A DNA stretch of 10,982 bases from an uncultured Ruminococcus sp. (GTDB taxonomy: Bacteria > Bacillota_A > Clostridia > Oscillospirales > Ruminococcaceae): the NCBI GenBank assembly GCA_937880065.1, contig CALFMA010000097.1, forward strand, positions 1 through 10,982. Direction: 5' to 3'. Made by a program: the position numbers and the translations under genes. Shown one piece after another: positions 1 through 6,210 of this stretch. How positions within the stretch are numbered: position 1 is the stretch's first letter; every line of letters starts with the position of its first letter. The notes under the pieces are model-generated. The model was given only the letters and a program-made list of their open reading frames with translations. It did no database searches and was not told the origin of the DNA.

Positions 1-183
1 CTTTACACCCTTTGCATCCAGAACGAAAACATCGTCTTCATTCTTAAGAGTTCCCTCAATTCTTACAGGCTCTACAAATTCCACTACGTCGGGATAATCC
101 TTCACATCATCGATCTTTTCAACCAATTCCACAGGTAAGGTGGAACCCTTTCTGTTGAACAGATATCCCATTTCGATAATCAT
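1..183 (-). CDS. yceD: YceD / DUF177 family protein, 5' part only (partial)
   Basis: Reading leftwards from an ATG at 183-181, the frame stays open for 61 codons to the window edge. The product begins MIIEMGYLFNRKG and includes VVEFVEPVRIEGTLKNEDD, which fits the DUF177 pattern of a 'V.V.G.L.N..D' strand pair near the N-terminus. DUF177/YceD proteins are linked to accumulation of 23S rRNA / the large subunit and usually sit directly before rpmF (ribosomal protein L32); rpmF would lie outside the window. The start is supported by an AGGGGTGA ribosome site a few bases upstream. It follows ackA on the same strand with a 49-base gap that holds its own promoter. Only about a third of the usual length is visible, so the family call rests on the N-terminal part plus gene order. 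Confidence 0.75.
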   Translation of the reverse strand, partial: MIIEMGYLFNRKGSTLPVELVEKIDDVKDYPDVVEFVEPVRIEGTLKNEDDVFVLDAKGVK

Positions 184-214
184 TTAAATCACCCCTAAAC
201 AGTCGTACCGATAT

Positions 215-243
215 ATTATACAGGCATTTAGATTATTTGTCAA
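215..243 (-). promoter_or_regulatory. Perfect consensus sigma-A promoter for yceD(-rpmF)
   Basis: On the minus strand TTGACA (243-238) and TATAAT (220-215) are separated by exactly 17 bases. Both hexamers are full consensus. The -35 box lies inside the last codons of ackA (Leu-Asp-Lys) and the spacer contains the ackA stop. The expected transcript start is near 208, about 25 bases before the yceD start codon. No terminator is visible between ackA and yceD, so yceD could also receive read-through from ackA. Confidence 0.8.
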
Positions 244-1429
244 GCAGTTCCTTTGTATCTCTTGCAATAACCAGTTCTTCGTTTGTAGGGATTACGAATA
301 CTCTTACTCTGGAGTCGGGAGCGGAGATTTCCATTGCTTTGCCTCTCAGAGAGTTGTTGTAGGAATCGATGTGTACGCCCAGGTAGCCCAGGTAGTCACA
401 GATTTCTTTTCTTGTGGAAGCGGAGTTTTCACCCAGACCAGCTGTGAATACGATTGCGTCAACGCCGTTCATAGCTGCTGTGTAAGCACCGATTCTCTTC
501 GCTACTTTGTAAGCGAATACGTCCAGAGCCATACCTGCTCTTGCGTTACCAGCTTCGGAAGCTTCTTCGATGTCACGGAAGTCGGAGGATACACCGGAGA
601 TACCCAGTACACCAGACTGTTTGTTCAGGATGTTGTCCATTTCAGCTGCTGTCAGGTTTTCTTTTTCCATCAGGTATGTGATTACAGCTGCGTCGATGTC
701 ACCAGCTCTAGTACCCATTACCAGACCTTCCAGAGGTGTGAAGCCCATTGTTGTATCGATGGATTTACCATTTCTTACAGCACAGATGGAACCGCCGTTA
801 CCCAGGTGGCATGTAACTGTTTTTGTTTCTTCGTAGGGTCTACCCAGCATTTTAGCAACTTCTTCAGATACGAATCTGTGGGATGTACCGTGGAAACCGT
901 ATCTTCTGATTTTGTATTTTTCATAGTATTCGTAAGGCAGAGCGTACATGTAAGCTCTTTCGGGCATTGTCTGGTGGAAAGCTGTATCGAATACAACAAC
1001 CTGAGGAACATTTGCAGGAATTACGCTCTTGCAGGCACGGAGAGCAAGTGCATGAGCGTGGTTGTGTACAGGAGCAAGCTCACGGAGTTCATCAATCTTG
1101 TCGATGATTTCATCTGTAACAAGAACGGACTTATCGAAAATATCAGCACCCTGCACGATACGGTGACCAACAGCTGAAATCTGATCCATGCTGTCAATAA
1201 CCTTAGCATCGCTTACAGTAAGAGCCTCAACAAGCTTCATGAAAGCTTCTGTATGTGTGGGGAATGCACAGTCCTCATCAAGTGTTCTGCCGTCAGCAGC
1301 CTTGTGAGCGATGTGTCCGTCGATACCGATACGGTCACAGTTACCCTTAGCGATAACACTTTCATCAGCCATATCAATAAGCTGATACTTAAGAGAAGAA
1401 CTACCTGCGTTTACAACTAAAATAATCAT
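233..1429 (-). CDS. ackA: Acetate kinase
   Basis: A 398-residue acetate kinase, full family length (about 400). It interconverts acetyl phosphate + ADP and acetate + ATP in the cytoplasm; in a fermenter this is the ATP-yielding last step to acetate. Both ASKHA signatures are present: NAGSSSLKYQ (7-16) and RRYGFHGTSHRFVS (175-188). Residues matching the known active site of the Methanosarcina enzyme are at equivalent numbers: Asn7, Arg90, Asp148, His180, Arg241 and Glu384. One deviation is VGHRIVQGAD (88-96) where many homologues have VGHRVVHGG. The ATG at 1429-1427 has an AAAGGA ribosome site (1443-1438), 8 bases away. Codon use is strongly biased to AAG, AAC, GAC, ATC and AGA, unlike the AAA/AAT/ATT-rich genes nearby, which indicates high expression. 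No phosphotransacetylase gene (pta), the common partner, is adjacent. Confidence 0.97.
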   Translation of the reverse strand: MIILVVNAGSSSLKYQLIDMADESVIAKGNCDRIGIDGHIAHKAADGRTLDEDCAFPTHTEAFMKLVEALTVSDAKVIDSMDQISAVGHRIVQGADIFDKSVLVTDEIIDKIDELRELAPVHNHAHALALRACKSVIPANVPQVVVFDTAFHQTMPERAYMYALPYEYYEKYKIRRYGFHGTSHRFVSEEVAKMLGRPYEETKTVTCHLGNGGSICAVRNGKSIDTTMGFTPLEGLVMGTRAGDIDAAVITYLMEKENLTAAEMDNILNKQSGVLGISGVSSDFRDIEEASEAGNARAGMALDVFAYKVAKRIGAYTAAMNGVDAIVFTAGLGENSASTRKEICDYLGYLGVHIDSYNNSLRGKAMEISAPDSRVRVFVIPTNEELVIARDTKELLDK

Positions 1430-1446
1430 TATAAAATTCCTTTCAT

Positions 1447-1467
1447 CAAAGGGAAAAAGCCCCTTTG
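1447..1467 (-). promoter_or_regulatory. Stem-loop in the ackA leader, next to the ribosome site
   Basis: In the ackA transcript a perfect 7-bp inverted repeat, CAAAGGG / CCCTTTG, encloses a 7-base loop (GCTTTTT). It begins about 12 bases after the predicted transcript start and ends 3 bases before the GAAAGGA ribosome-binding region. It has no following U-run, so it is not a terminator. A 5' hairpin of this type could stabilise the mRNA or keep the ribosome site open; that role is inferred. Confidence 0.4.
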
Positions 1468-1485
1468 TTTATAGTACCATATATT

Positions 1486-1513
1486 ATTATATACTATTTT
1501 CAGAAAAAATCAA
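1486..1513 (-). promoter_or_regulatory. Sigma-A-type promoter for ackA
   Basis: On the minus strand TTGATT (1513-1508) and TATAAT (1491-1486) are 16 bases apart. The expected transcript start is near 1479, giving a leader of about 50 bases. Upstream, at 1523-1540, lies a tandem GGAAATTT repeat in A/T-rich DNA (see findings). An inverted repeat ATAGTA (1471-1476) / TACTAT (1492-1497) flanks the -10 box and start site and could be an operator. Confidence 0.65.
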
Positions 1514-1522
1514 GTCTTTTTT

Positions 1523-1540
1523 GGAAATTTTCGGAAATTT
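1523..1540. repeat. Tandem GGAAATTT direct repeat, 10-base period
   Basis: GGAAATTT occurs at 1523-1530 and again at 1533-1540, one helical turn apart. It sits just upstream of the ackA -35 box and some 45 bases upstream of the tmcAL -35 box. Because AAATTT is self-complementary the pair is also an inverted repeat. It may be an activator site or an UP-like element; function is unknown. Confidence 0.4.
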
Positions 1541-1582
1541 ATGTGAAAAAAATATCAAACAGCGGAAATCTTTTCAAATGTA

Positions 1583-1611
1583 TTGCAATTTAATGTGAAA
1601 AGAGGTATAAT
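1583..1611 (+). promoter_or_regulatory. Sigma-A-type promoter for the tmcAL-rsmI operon
   Basis: TTGCAA (1583-1588) and TATAAT (1606-1611) are 17 bases apart, with transcript start expected near 1618 and a leader of about 28 bases. A 10-bp palindrome, AGTATATACT (1617-1626), lies right at the predicted start. No other clear promoter is seen before 7031, so this one probably serves all six genes. Confidence 0.75.
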
Positions 1612-1645
1612 AAAAGAGTATATACTATTGTGGGAGGTTAATAAT

Positions 1646-2806
1646 ATGAAAATAAGCGGAATTGTATGCGAATATAATCCTTTCCATAATGGTCATATGT
1701 ATCACATTGAAGAAACCCGAAAAAACGGTGCAACTCATATTGTTGCCGTGATGAGCGGAAATTTCGTTCAGCGTGGGGATTTAGCCGTTGCGGATAAATT
1801 CAGACGTGCTGAAATCGCCGTAAATTGCGGTGTTGACCTTGTAATTGAACTGCCTGTGATGTACAGTCTTGCCCCTGCGGAACTTTTTGCAAGGGGAGCA
1901 GTTCATCTTCTCAACAGCCTTGGAGTAGTGGACGAAATTTCATTCGGCAGCGAATGTGGTGACGTTGGTGAACTTATTTCAGCGGCAGATGCCCTTGCGG
2001 AAATTGAAAATTCCCCGAAAATCCGTGATCTTACGGAGCAGGGGAGTACCTATGCAAAGGCAGTTTCCGCTGTTCTTGGGGAACTTTATCCCAAAGCGGC
2101 AGAAATCATTTCACAGCCTAATAATGTGCTGGGAGTTGAATACATAAGGGCGATAAAGTATTTTTCTTCCCATATATCGCCATTTACAGTTAAACGTGCA
2201 GGAGCAGGTCATGACAGCGGAGAAATATGCGGCGGCTATGCAAGTGCTTCCTATATAAGGGCGAATATGGCGGATTCAGCGGCATTTCTCCCGAAAAATT
2301 CCGCTGAACTGATAATGGGAGATAGGGCAGATATACACCGCCTTGAAGGGGCAATTTTATATCGCCTCAGAACGGCAAATCCGGAAGAAATAAAAAATAC
2401 AGCCGATTGTGCAGATGGCTTGGCAGAACGGATTTATTCCGCAAGGGGAGCGACTTCCCTTGACGAATTTTTTGAAAGTGTAAAGACGAAACGCTTTACA
2501 ATGGCAAGAATAAGACGAATTGTTTTATCTCTGCTCATAGGCATAACAAAAGAAGATATAAAAAATTTTTCGCCATATGGGCGTATAATTGCCCTCAATG
2601 GCAGGGGACGGGAAATACTTGCAGAGGCAAAGGGAAAAAGCCTTATTCCCTTTGATACCTCTCTTGCGAAATTATCAAGAAATGACGGTATATCGGGAAG
2701 ATTTGCGGAACTTGAATCCACCGCCTCCGATATATACGGACTTGCATTTGAAAACGTCATTCCCACACAAAGGGAATTTACTGCGAAGATTATACTTCAG
2801 GAGTAG
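1646..2806 (+). CDS. tmcAL: tRNA(Met) cytidine acetate ligase TmcAL (YlbM family)
   Basis: A 386-residue cytoplasmic enzyme of the nucleotidyltransferase superfamily. In Bacillus subtilis TmcAL activates acetate with ATP and acetylates C34 of elongator tRNA-Met to ac4C. The N-terminus carries the family signature EYNPFHNGHMYHI (9-21) with the two ATP-binding histidines His14 and His17, then MSGNFVQRG (36-44), SFGSE (99-103), QPNNVLGVEYIRAIK (157-171), KRAGAGHD (183-190), ASASYIR (199-205) and the C-terminal TKRFTMARIRR (281-291). The ATG at 1646 is chosen because GGGAGG (1632-1637) lies 8 bases upstream. A longer reading from a TTG at 1583 is rejected because that TTG is part of the -35 box. 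First gene of the operon; the next gene's ribosome site overlaps its end. It is divergent from ackA, whose products, acetate and ATP, are TmcAL's substrates. Confidence 0.93.
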   Translation: MKISGIVCEYNPFHNGHMYHIEETRKNGATHIVAVMSGNFVQRGDLAVADKFRRAEIAVNCGVDLVIELPVMYSLAPAELFARGAVHLLNSLGVVDEISFGSECGDVGELISAADALAEIENSPKIRDLTEQGSTYAKAVSAVLGELYPKAAEIISQPNNVLGVEYIRAIKYFSSHISPFTVKRAGAGHDSGEICGGYASASYIRANMADSAAFLPKNSAELIMGDRADIHRLEGAILYRLRTANPEEIKNTADCADGLAERIYSARGATSLDEFFESVKTKRFTMARIRRIVLSLLIGITKEDIKNFSPYGRIIALNGRGREILAEAKGKSLIPFDTSLAKLSRNDGISGRFAELESTASDIYGLAFENVIPTQREFTAKIILQE

Positions 2807-2809
2807 AAT

Positions 2810-3718
2810 ATGAAAAAACTTGTCTTAGCAGCATTATTTTTAAGTATATCGGCATTTTCCTGCGGTACTACCGTGCCACGTGCCGATGTAGGGGACTTTA
2901 CTGCTCCCACAGAATCTGCAACCGAGCCGCCTACAGAACCGCCTACGGAGCCTACTACAGAGGGAAATCCGCCCCCTGTTGAGATAAATCCGCAAATGCC
3001 AGAGGGGTATGAGTTGGCGAAAAAATGCGTTATAGACGGATTTGAAGCTGTGTTGCAGAATCCCGAACTGCCTACGGGATGCGAAATCACCGCCCTTACC
3101 CAGACTTTGAATTTCTACGGCTTTGACATTGACAAGGTGACATTGTGCGATACCTTTATGCCGACAGATTTTGACGGATATTACAATATGGATAAGGTGT
3201 ATTTAGGCAACCCCAGAGCAACAAACGGCTTTGGCTGTAATTCTCCTGTTATAATAAAAGTAGCCAATGATTATTTTGATTACCTCGGCTCTGACTGGTA
3301 TGCCCTTGAACTTACAGGCATATCTTTGCAAGAGGTTTTATATCAGATTGAGCAGGGTTATCCTGTTATTGTATGGTCAACAATCGGACAGCGTGAAACC
3401 CATGCGACTTTCCAGTTCAGACTTGGCTGCGGTGAAGATTTCTACTTCAACGGCTATCAGCATTGCCTTACGGTTTACGGTTTTGATAACGATGAGGGAG
3501 TTGTTCACGTTGCCGACCCTATGGAGGGAAATGTTACCTATGATATGGCACGATTTGAGCGTATCTATAACGAAATGGGCAAACAGGCAGTAATTCTCTG
3601 CGGAAATCCCGAATCAGCAGGGCAGGATTATTCCACAAAAAAGGAGAAAAAAGATTGGCTTGAAGAAAATAAGCCGACTGACCTTGACTTTCTGTTTAAA
3701 AATAAAGATGAAGAATAA
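2810..3718 (+). CDS. Exported C39-like papain-fold protein (probable lipoprotein)
   Basis: A 302-residue protein of the Peptidase_C39_2-like group. Residues 1-17 form a short signal peptide (MKK then a hydrophobic run) followed by Cys18; AFSC is an imperfect lipobox (Phe at -2), so lipid anchoring is likely but not certain. Residues 31-55 are a Thr/Glu/Pro linker. The catalytic domain begins near 60: LPTGCE gives the candidate nucleophile Cys91, followed by a helix (ITALTQTLNFYG); GYQHCLTVYGFD supplies His218 and VADPMEG supplies Asp236. The charged C-terminal tail (275-302) is rich in Lys/Glu. The domain carries seven cysteines (73, 91, 113, 143, 207, 219, 264), many for this size. The AGGAG ribosome site (2799-2803) lies across the end of tmcAL, 3 bases upstream, so the genes are probably coupled. 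Target is unknown; peptidase or amidase activity on cell-surface or external peptides is inference. Confidence 0.82.
   Translation: MKKLVLAALFLSISAFSCGTTVPRADVGDFTAPTESATEPPTEPPTEPTTEGNPPPVEINPQMPEGYELAKKCVIDGFEAVLQNPELPTGCEITALTQTLNFYGFDIDKVTLCDTFMPTDFDGYYNMDKVYLGNPRATNGFGCNSPVIIKVANDYFDYLGSDWYALELTGISLQEVLYQIEQGYPVIVWSTIGQRETHATFQFRLGCGEDFYFNGYQHCLTVYGFDNDEGVVHVADPMEGNVTYDMARFERIYNEMGKQAVILCGNPESAGQDYSTKKEKKDWLEENKPTDLDFLFKNKDEE
2921..2962 (+). repeat. 12-base coding tandem repeat (Thr-Glu-Pro linker)
   Basis: Three consecutive 12-base units of the form ACN-GAR-CCN-CCT, the third ending ACT, then a half unit, encode TEPP TEPP TEPT TE (residues 38-51) of the C39-like protein. Third-base differences between units suggest it is not a very recent expansion. 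Such linkers commonly space a surface-anchored domain from the membrane or wall. Confidence 0.7.
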
Positions 3719-3730
3719 CGGAGCGAATTG

Positions 3731-4381
3731 ATGATAAAATTCATTATTTTTGACTTGGACGGAACTCTCATTGACTCAATGCAGGTGTGGTATGACGTTG
3801 ACAGGAATTTTCTTCTTGAAAACGGCGTTGAAAATCCGCCCCGTGAGGTTTCGGAAAAAGTAAAGCGTATGACTGTGGAGCAGTCCTCGGCATTTTTCAT
3901 TGAGCAGTTCAATCTGAAATGTTCGCAGGAATACGTGATAAACCGCATTGAGGAGCTTGTGCGGTTTGAGTATGAGGAGCGAATTCCTCTTAAACCCTAT
4001 GCGGTGGAATTGCTTGATTTTCTTGATGAAAAAGGCATACCCTACGGCATCGCAACAGCAACATATAATTCCCTTGCCACAGCTGTACTGAAAAGACTTG
4101 GATTGTACCAGAGAATGAAGTTTCTGCTGACGGACAGGGAGTATCCGAGGGGAAAAAAATTCCCCGATATATTTATGGGTGCGGCAGAAATTTTAGGTGC
4201 TGCTCCCGAAGAAATACTGGTGGCGGAGGATTCTCTCCACAGCGTAAAAACGGCGAAAAATGCAGGTTTTGTAACTGCGGCTGTCTATGATAAGTCGTCA
4301 GAGCCTGACAGGGCGGAACTTGAAAAAACTGCGGATTATTATTTTACATCGCTGAAAGAAATTGAAAGGCTTTTTATATGA
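3731..4381 (+). CDS. HAD-superfamily phosphatase (beta-phosphoglucomutase/Gph-like)
   Basis: A 216-residue HAD subfamily IA hydrolase. Motif I is FDLDGTLIDSM (7-17) with the nucleophile Asp8 and acid/base Asp10; the cap region follows (about 15-85); motif II is IATAT (Thr109); motif III is around RGKKFPDIF (Lys142/Lys143); motif IV is VAEDSLHSV (Glu166-Asp167). The family hydrolyses or isomerises small phosphorylated metabolites; the substrate cannot be read from sequence. ATG at 3731 is preferred to the TTG directly before it because GGAG (3720-3723) is then 7 bases upstream. It lies 12 bases after the C39-like gene and its TGA overlaps the mnmA ATG (ATGA at 4378-4381), implying translational coupling with mnmA. 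Confidence 0.88.
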   Translation: MIKFIIFDLDGTLIDSMQVWYDVDRNFLLENGVENPPREVSEKVKRMTVEQSSAFFIEQFNLKCSQEYVINRIEELVRFEYEERIPLKPYAVELLDFLDEKGIPYGIATATYNSLATAVLKRLGLYQRMKFLLTDREYPRGKKFPDIFMGAAEILGAAPEEILVAEDSLHSVKTAKNAGFVTAAVYDKSSEPDRAELEKTADYYFTSLKEIERLFI

Positions 4382-5451
4382 AAAAGGTAATGATTGGAAT
4401 GAGCGGGGGAGTTGACAGCTCTGCGGCGGCTCTGATTTTGAAAAATCAGGGATATGACGTTGTGGGCGTTACCCTTGAAATGTTTTCCGATGAGGATATT
4501 GTAATATGCGGAAATGCACGGAATAATGGCAATTTATCGGGAGCAGGAGATGCAAAGGGCGTAGCGGAAAGGCTGGGATTTCAGCATTTGACTGTTGATA
4601 TGAAGGACAGTTTCCGCAAAAATGTTATGGAATATTTCTGTAACAGCTATCTTTGCGGAAGAACGCCAAACCCTTGTATTGAGTGCAACCGTTGTGTGAA
4701 ATTCGGTGATATGCTGAAAATCGCCAAGGAAAAGGGCTGTGATTACATAGCAACAGGTCATTATGCAGTATGCGAATATGACGAAAAAAGCGGCAGATAT
4801 CTGCTGAAACGCTCCGCCGACAGGAGCAAGGACCAGACATATATGCTCTATTCTTTGACGCAGGAACAGCTTGCACATACTCTTTTTCCTTTGGGAAATC
4901 TCGAAAAATCGGCTGTCCGTGAAATTGCCGCAGAAAATGGCTTGATTAATGCGGATAAGCCCGACAGTCAGGATATATGCTTTGTTCCCGATGGAAAATA
5001 TGTGGAATTTATTGAAAAATTCACAGGGAAAAAGTCCGTATCGGGAAATTATACGGATATGTCGGGGCAAATCCTCGGCAAACACAAGGGGCATATAAAT
5101 TACACCAAGGGACAGCGTAAGGGGCTTGGAATTTCCCTTGGAAAGCCTGCCTATGTGGTGGAAAAGGATTATAAGACGAATACTGTTGTTTTAGGTGAGG
5201 AAAAGGACTTATACACAATGTCCCTTATTGCGGAAAATGTAAATCTCATTTCCGTTGAGGAAATCACAGAGCCAATGCGGATTACTGCAAAGGCGAGATA
5301 TTCCCAGAGAGATTGTGCCGCAACTCTTTCAAAAATGGCGGACGGAAATTATCTTGTGGAATTTGATGAGCCGCAGAGAGCCGTTACATCGGGACAGGCT
5401 GTGGTATTCTATGACGGCGATATTGTTGTCGGCGGCGGTACTATTATATAA
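4378..5451 (+). CDS. mnmA: tRNA-specific 2-thiouridylase MnmA
   Basis: A 357-residue enzyme, typical family length. It adenylates U34 of tRNAs for Lys, Glu and Gln and replaces its O2 with sulfur delivered as a persulfide. The PP-loop MSGGVDSS (8-15) binds ATP. The two catalytic cysteines are in TPNPCIECN (Cys100) and DSQDICFVPDG (Cys201), matching Cys102 and Cys199 of the E. coli enzyme. GHYA (127-130), SADRSKDQTYML (146-157) and YTKGQRKGLGI (242-252) are further family blocks, and the C-terminal beta-barrel runs from about 285 to 357. It overlaps the HAD gene by 4 bases and has no ribosome site of its own beyond sequence inside that gene. The sulfur donor desulfurase is not in the window. 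Confidence 0.97.
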   Translation: MKKVMIGMSGGVDSSAAALILKNQGYDVVGVTLEMFSDEDIVICGNARNNGNLSGAGDAKGVAERLGFQHLTVDMKDSFRKNVMEYFCNSYLCGRTPNPCIECNRCVKFGDMLKIAKEKGCDYIATGHYAVCEYDEKSGRYLLKRSADRSKDQTYMLYSLTQEQLAHTLFPLGNLEKSAVREIAAENGLINADKPDSQDICFVPDGKYVEFIEKFTGKKSVSGNYTDMSGQILGKHKGHINYTKGQRKGLGISLGKPAYVVEKDYKTNTVVLGEEKDLYTMSLIAENVNLISVEEITEPMRITAKARYSQRDCAATLSKMADGNYLVEFDEPQRAVTSGQAVVFYDGDIVVGGGTII

Positions 5452-5481
5452 GGGAACCTCTAAAGGTGAAAAAGGCGAAAT

Positions 5482-6210
5482 ATGGAATATAATTTTGAAA
5501 AGTTAACTGATAAAATTTACGTGTGTGCAAGCAGCGACCACCGCTTTGGCACGGACGCATTTCTTCTTGCGGATTTTTCGGGATACCGCAGAAAGGATAT
5601 GGCTTGCGACCTTGGAACAGGCTGTGGAATCATTCCGCTTATTATGCAGAAGAAAATGCCGCCGCAGGTTACATATGCGGTGGATATTCAGCAGGGAGCA
5701 ATTGACCAGCTTAAAATGGGGATGGAAAAAAGCGAAACTATGGGAATTATTCCCATTTGTGCCGATTTAAAGGAACTGTGGGAGGACGCACCCTTGGGCA
5801 GACTTGACCTTGTGACCTGCAATCCGCCATATAAGGCTGAAAATGCAGGATTTGAAAGCGTTATAACGGCACAGAGAATTGCCCGTCACGAGATTATGTG
5901 CAATATTGATGATGTATGCGGTGCGGCAGAAAAACTTCTGAAATTAGGTGGCAGATTATGCCTGTGCAACCGCCCTGAAAGGCTGTCTGACGTGATTTTT
6001 GCAATGAAAAATCATAATATCGAGCCTAAGCGTATACGCTTTGTTTCTAAAACTCCCGATGATGCACCATGGCTGTTTTTAATCGAGGGCAAAAAGGGGT
6101 CAAAGCCTTTTATGCAGGTTGAGCCGCAGCTTTACATTAGGAGCGAAAACGGATTTTCCGAGGAATTGCAGAAAATATACAACACAGGAAAAGAGGTTGA
6201 GGAAATATGA
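5482..6210 (+). CDS. trmN6: TrmN6-type tRNA (adenine-N6)-methyltransferase
   Basis: A 242-residue Rossmann-fold SAM-dependent methyltransferase of the YfiC/TrmN6 family (B. subtilis YabB-like). The E. coli member makes m6A37 in tRNA-Val. The N-terminal SSDHRFGTDAFLLADF (17-32) is typical of the family; motif I is CDLGTGCGIIPL (42-53); the acidic end of strand 2 is YAVDIQ (65-70); NPPY (114-117) is the catalytic motif for N-methylation of adenine; EIM (137-139) and LKLGGRLCLC (153-162) follow. ATG at 5482 has AAAGG (5471-5475) 6 bases upstream. The stop overlaps the rsmI start (ATGA at 6207-6210). The tRNA target in Firmicutes is less certain than the fold; the reaction type is well supported. 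Confidence 0.9.
   Translation: MEYNFEKLTDKIYVCASSDHRFGTDAFLLADFSGYRRKDMACDLGTGCGIIPLIMQKKMPPQVTYAVDIQQGAIDQLKMGMEKSETMGIIPICADLKELWEDAPLGRLDLVTCNPPYKAENAGFESVITAQRIARHEIMCNIDDVCGAAEKLLKLGGRLCLCNRPERLSDVIFAMKNHNIEPKRIRFVSKTPDDAPWLFLIEGKKGSKPFMQVEPQLYIRSENGFSEELQKIYNTGKEVEEI

Noticed and set aside
371..1177. Long open frame (268 codons) on the plus strand, antisense to ackA
   Set aside because: It is a shadow produced by the extreme codon bias of ackA, is very Cys/Ser/Phe/Val-rich, has no ribosome site and resembles no family.
1583..1645. TTG start that would lengthen TmcAL by 21 residues
   Set aside because: The TTG belongs to the -35 box of the promoter, the extra residues match nothing in the family, and the ATG at 1646 has a good ribosome site.
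3728..3730. TTG start one codon before the HAD gene ATG
   Set aside because: The next codon is ATG with better spacing to GGAG, and HAD proteins typically begin MIK-hydrophobic-FDLDGT.
4534..5094. 186-codon minus-strand frame inside mnmA
   Set aside because: Lies fully within the catalytic region of a well-supported MnmA gene, has no ribosome site and no recognisable motif.
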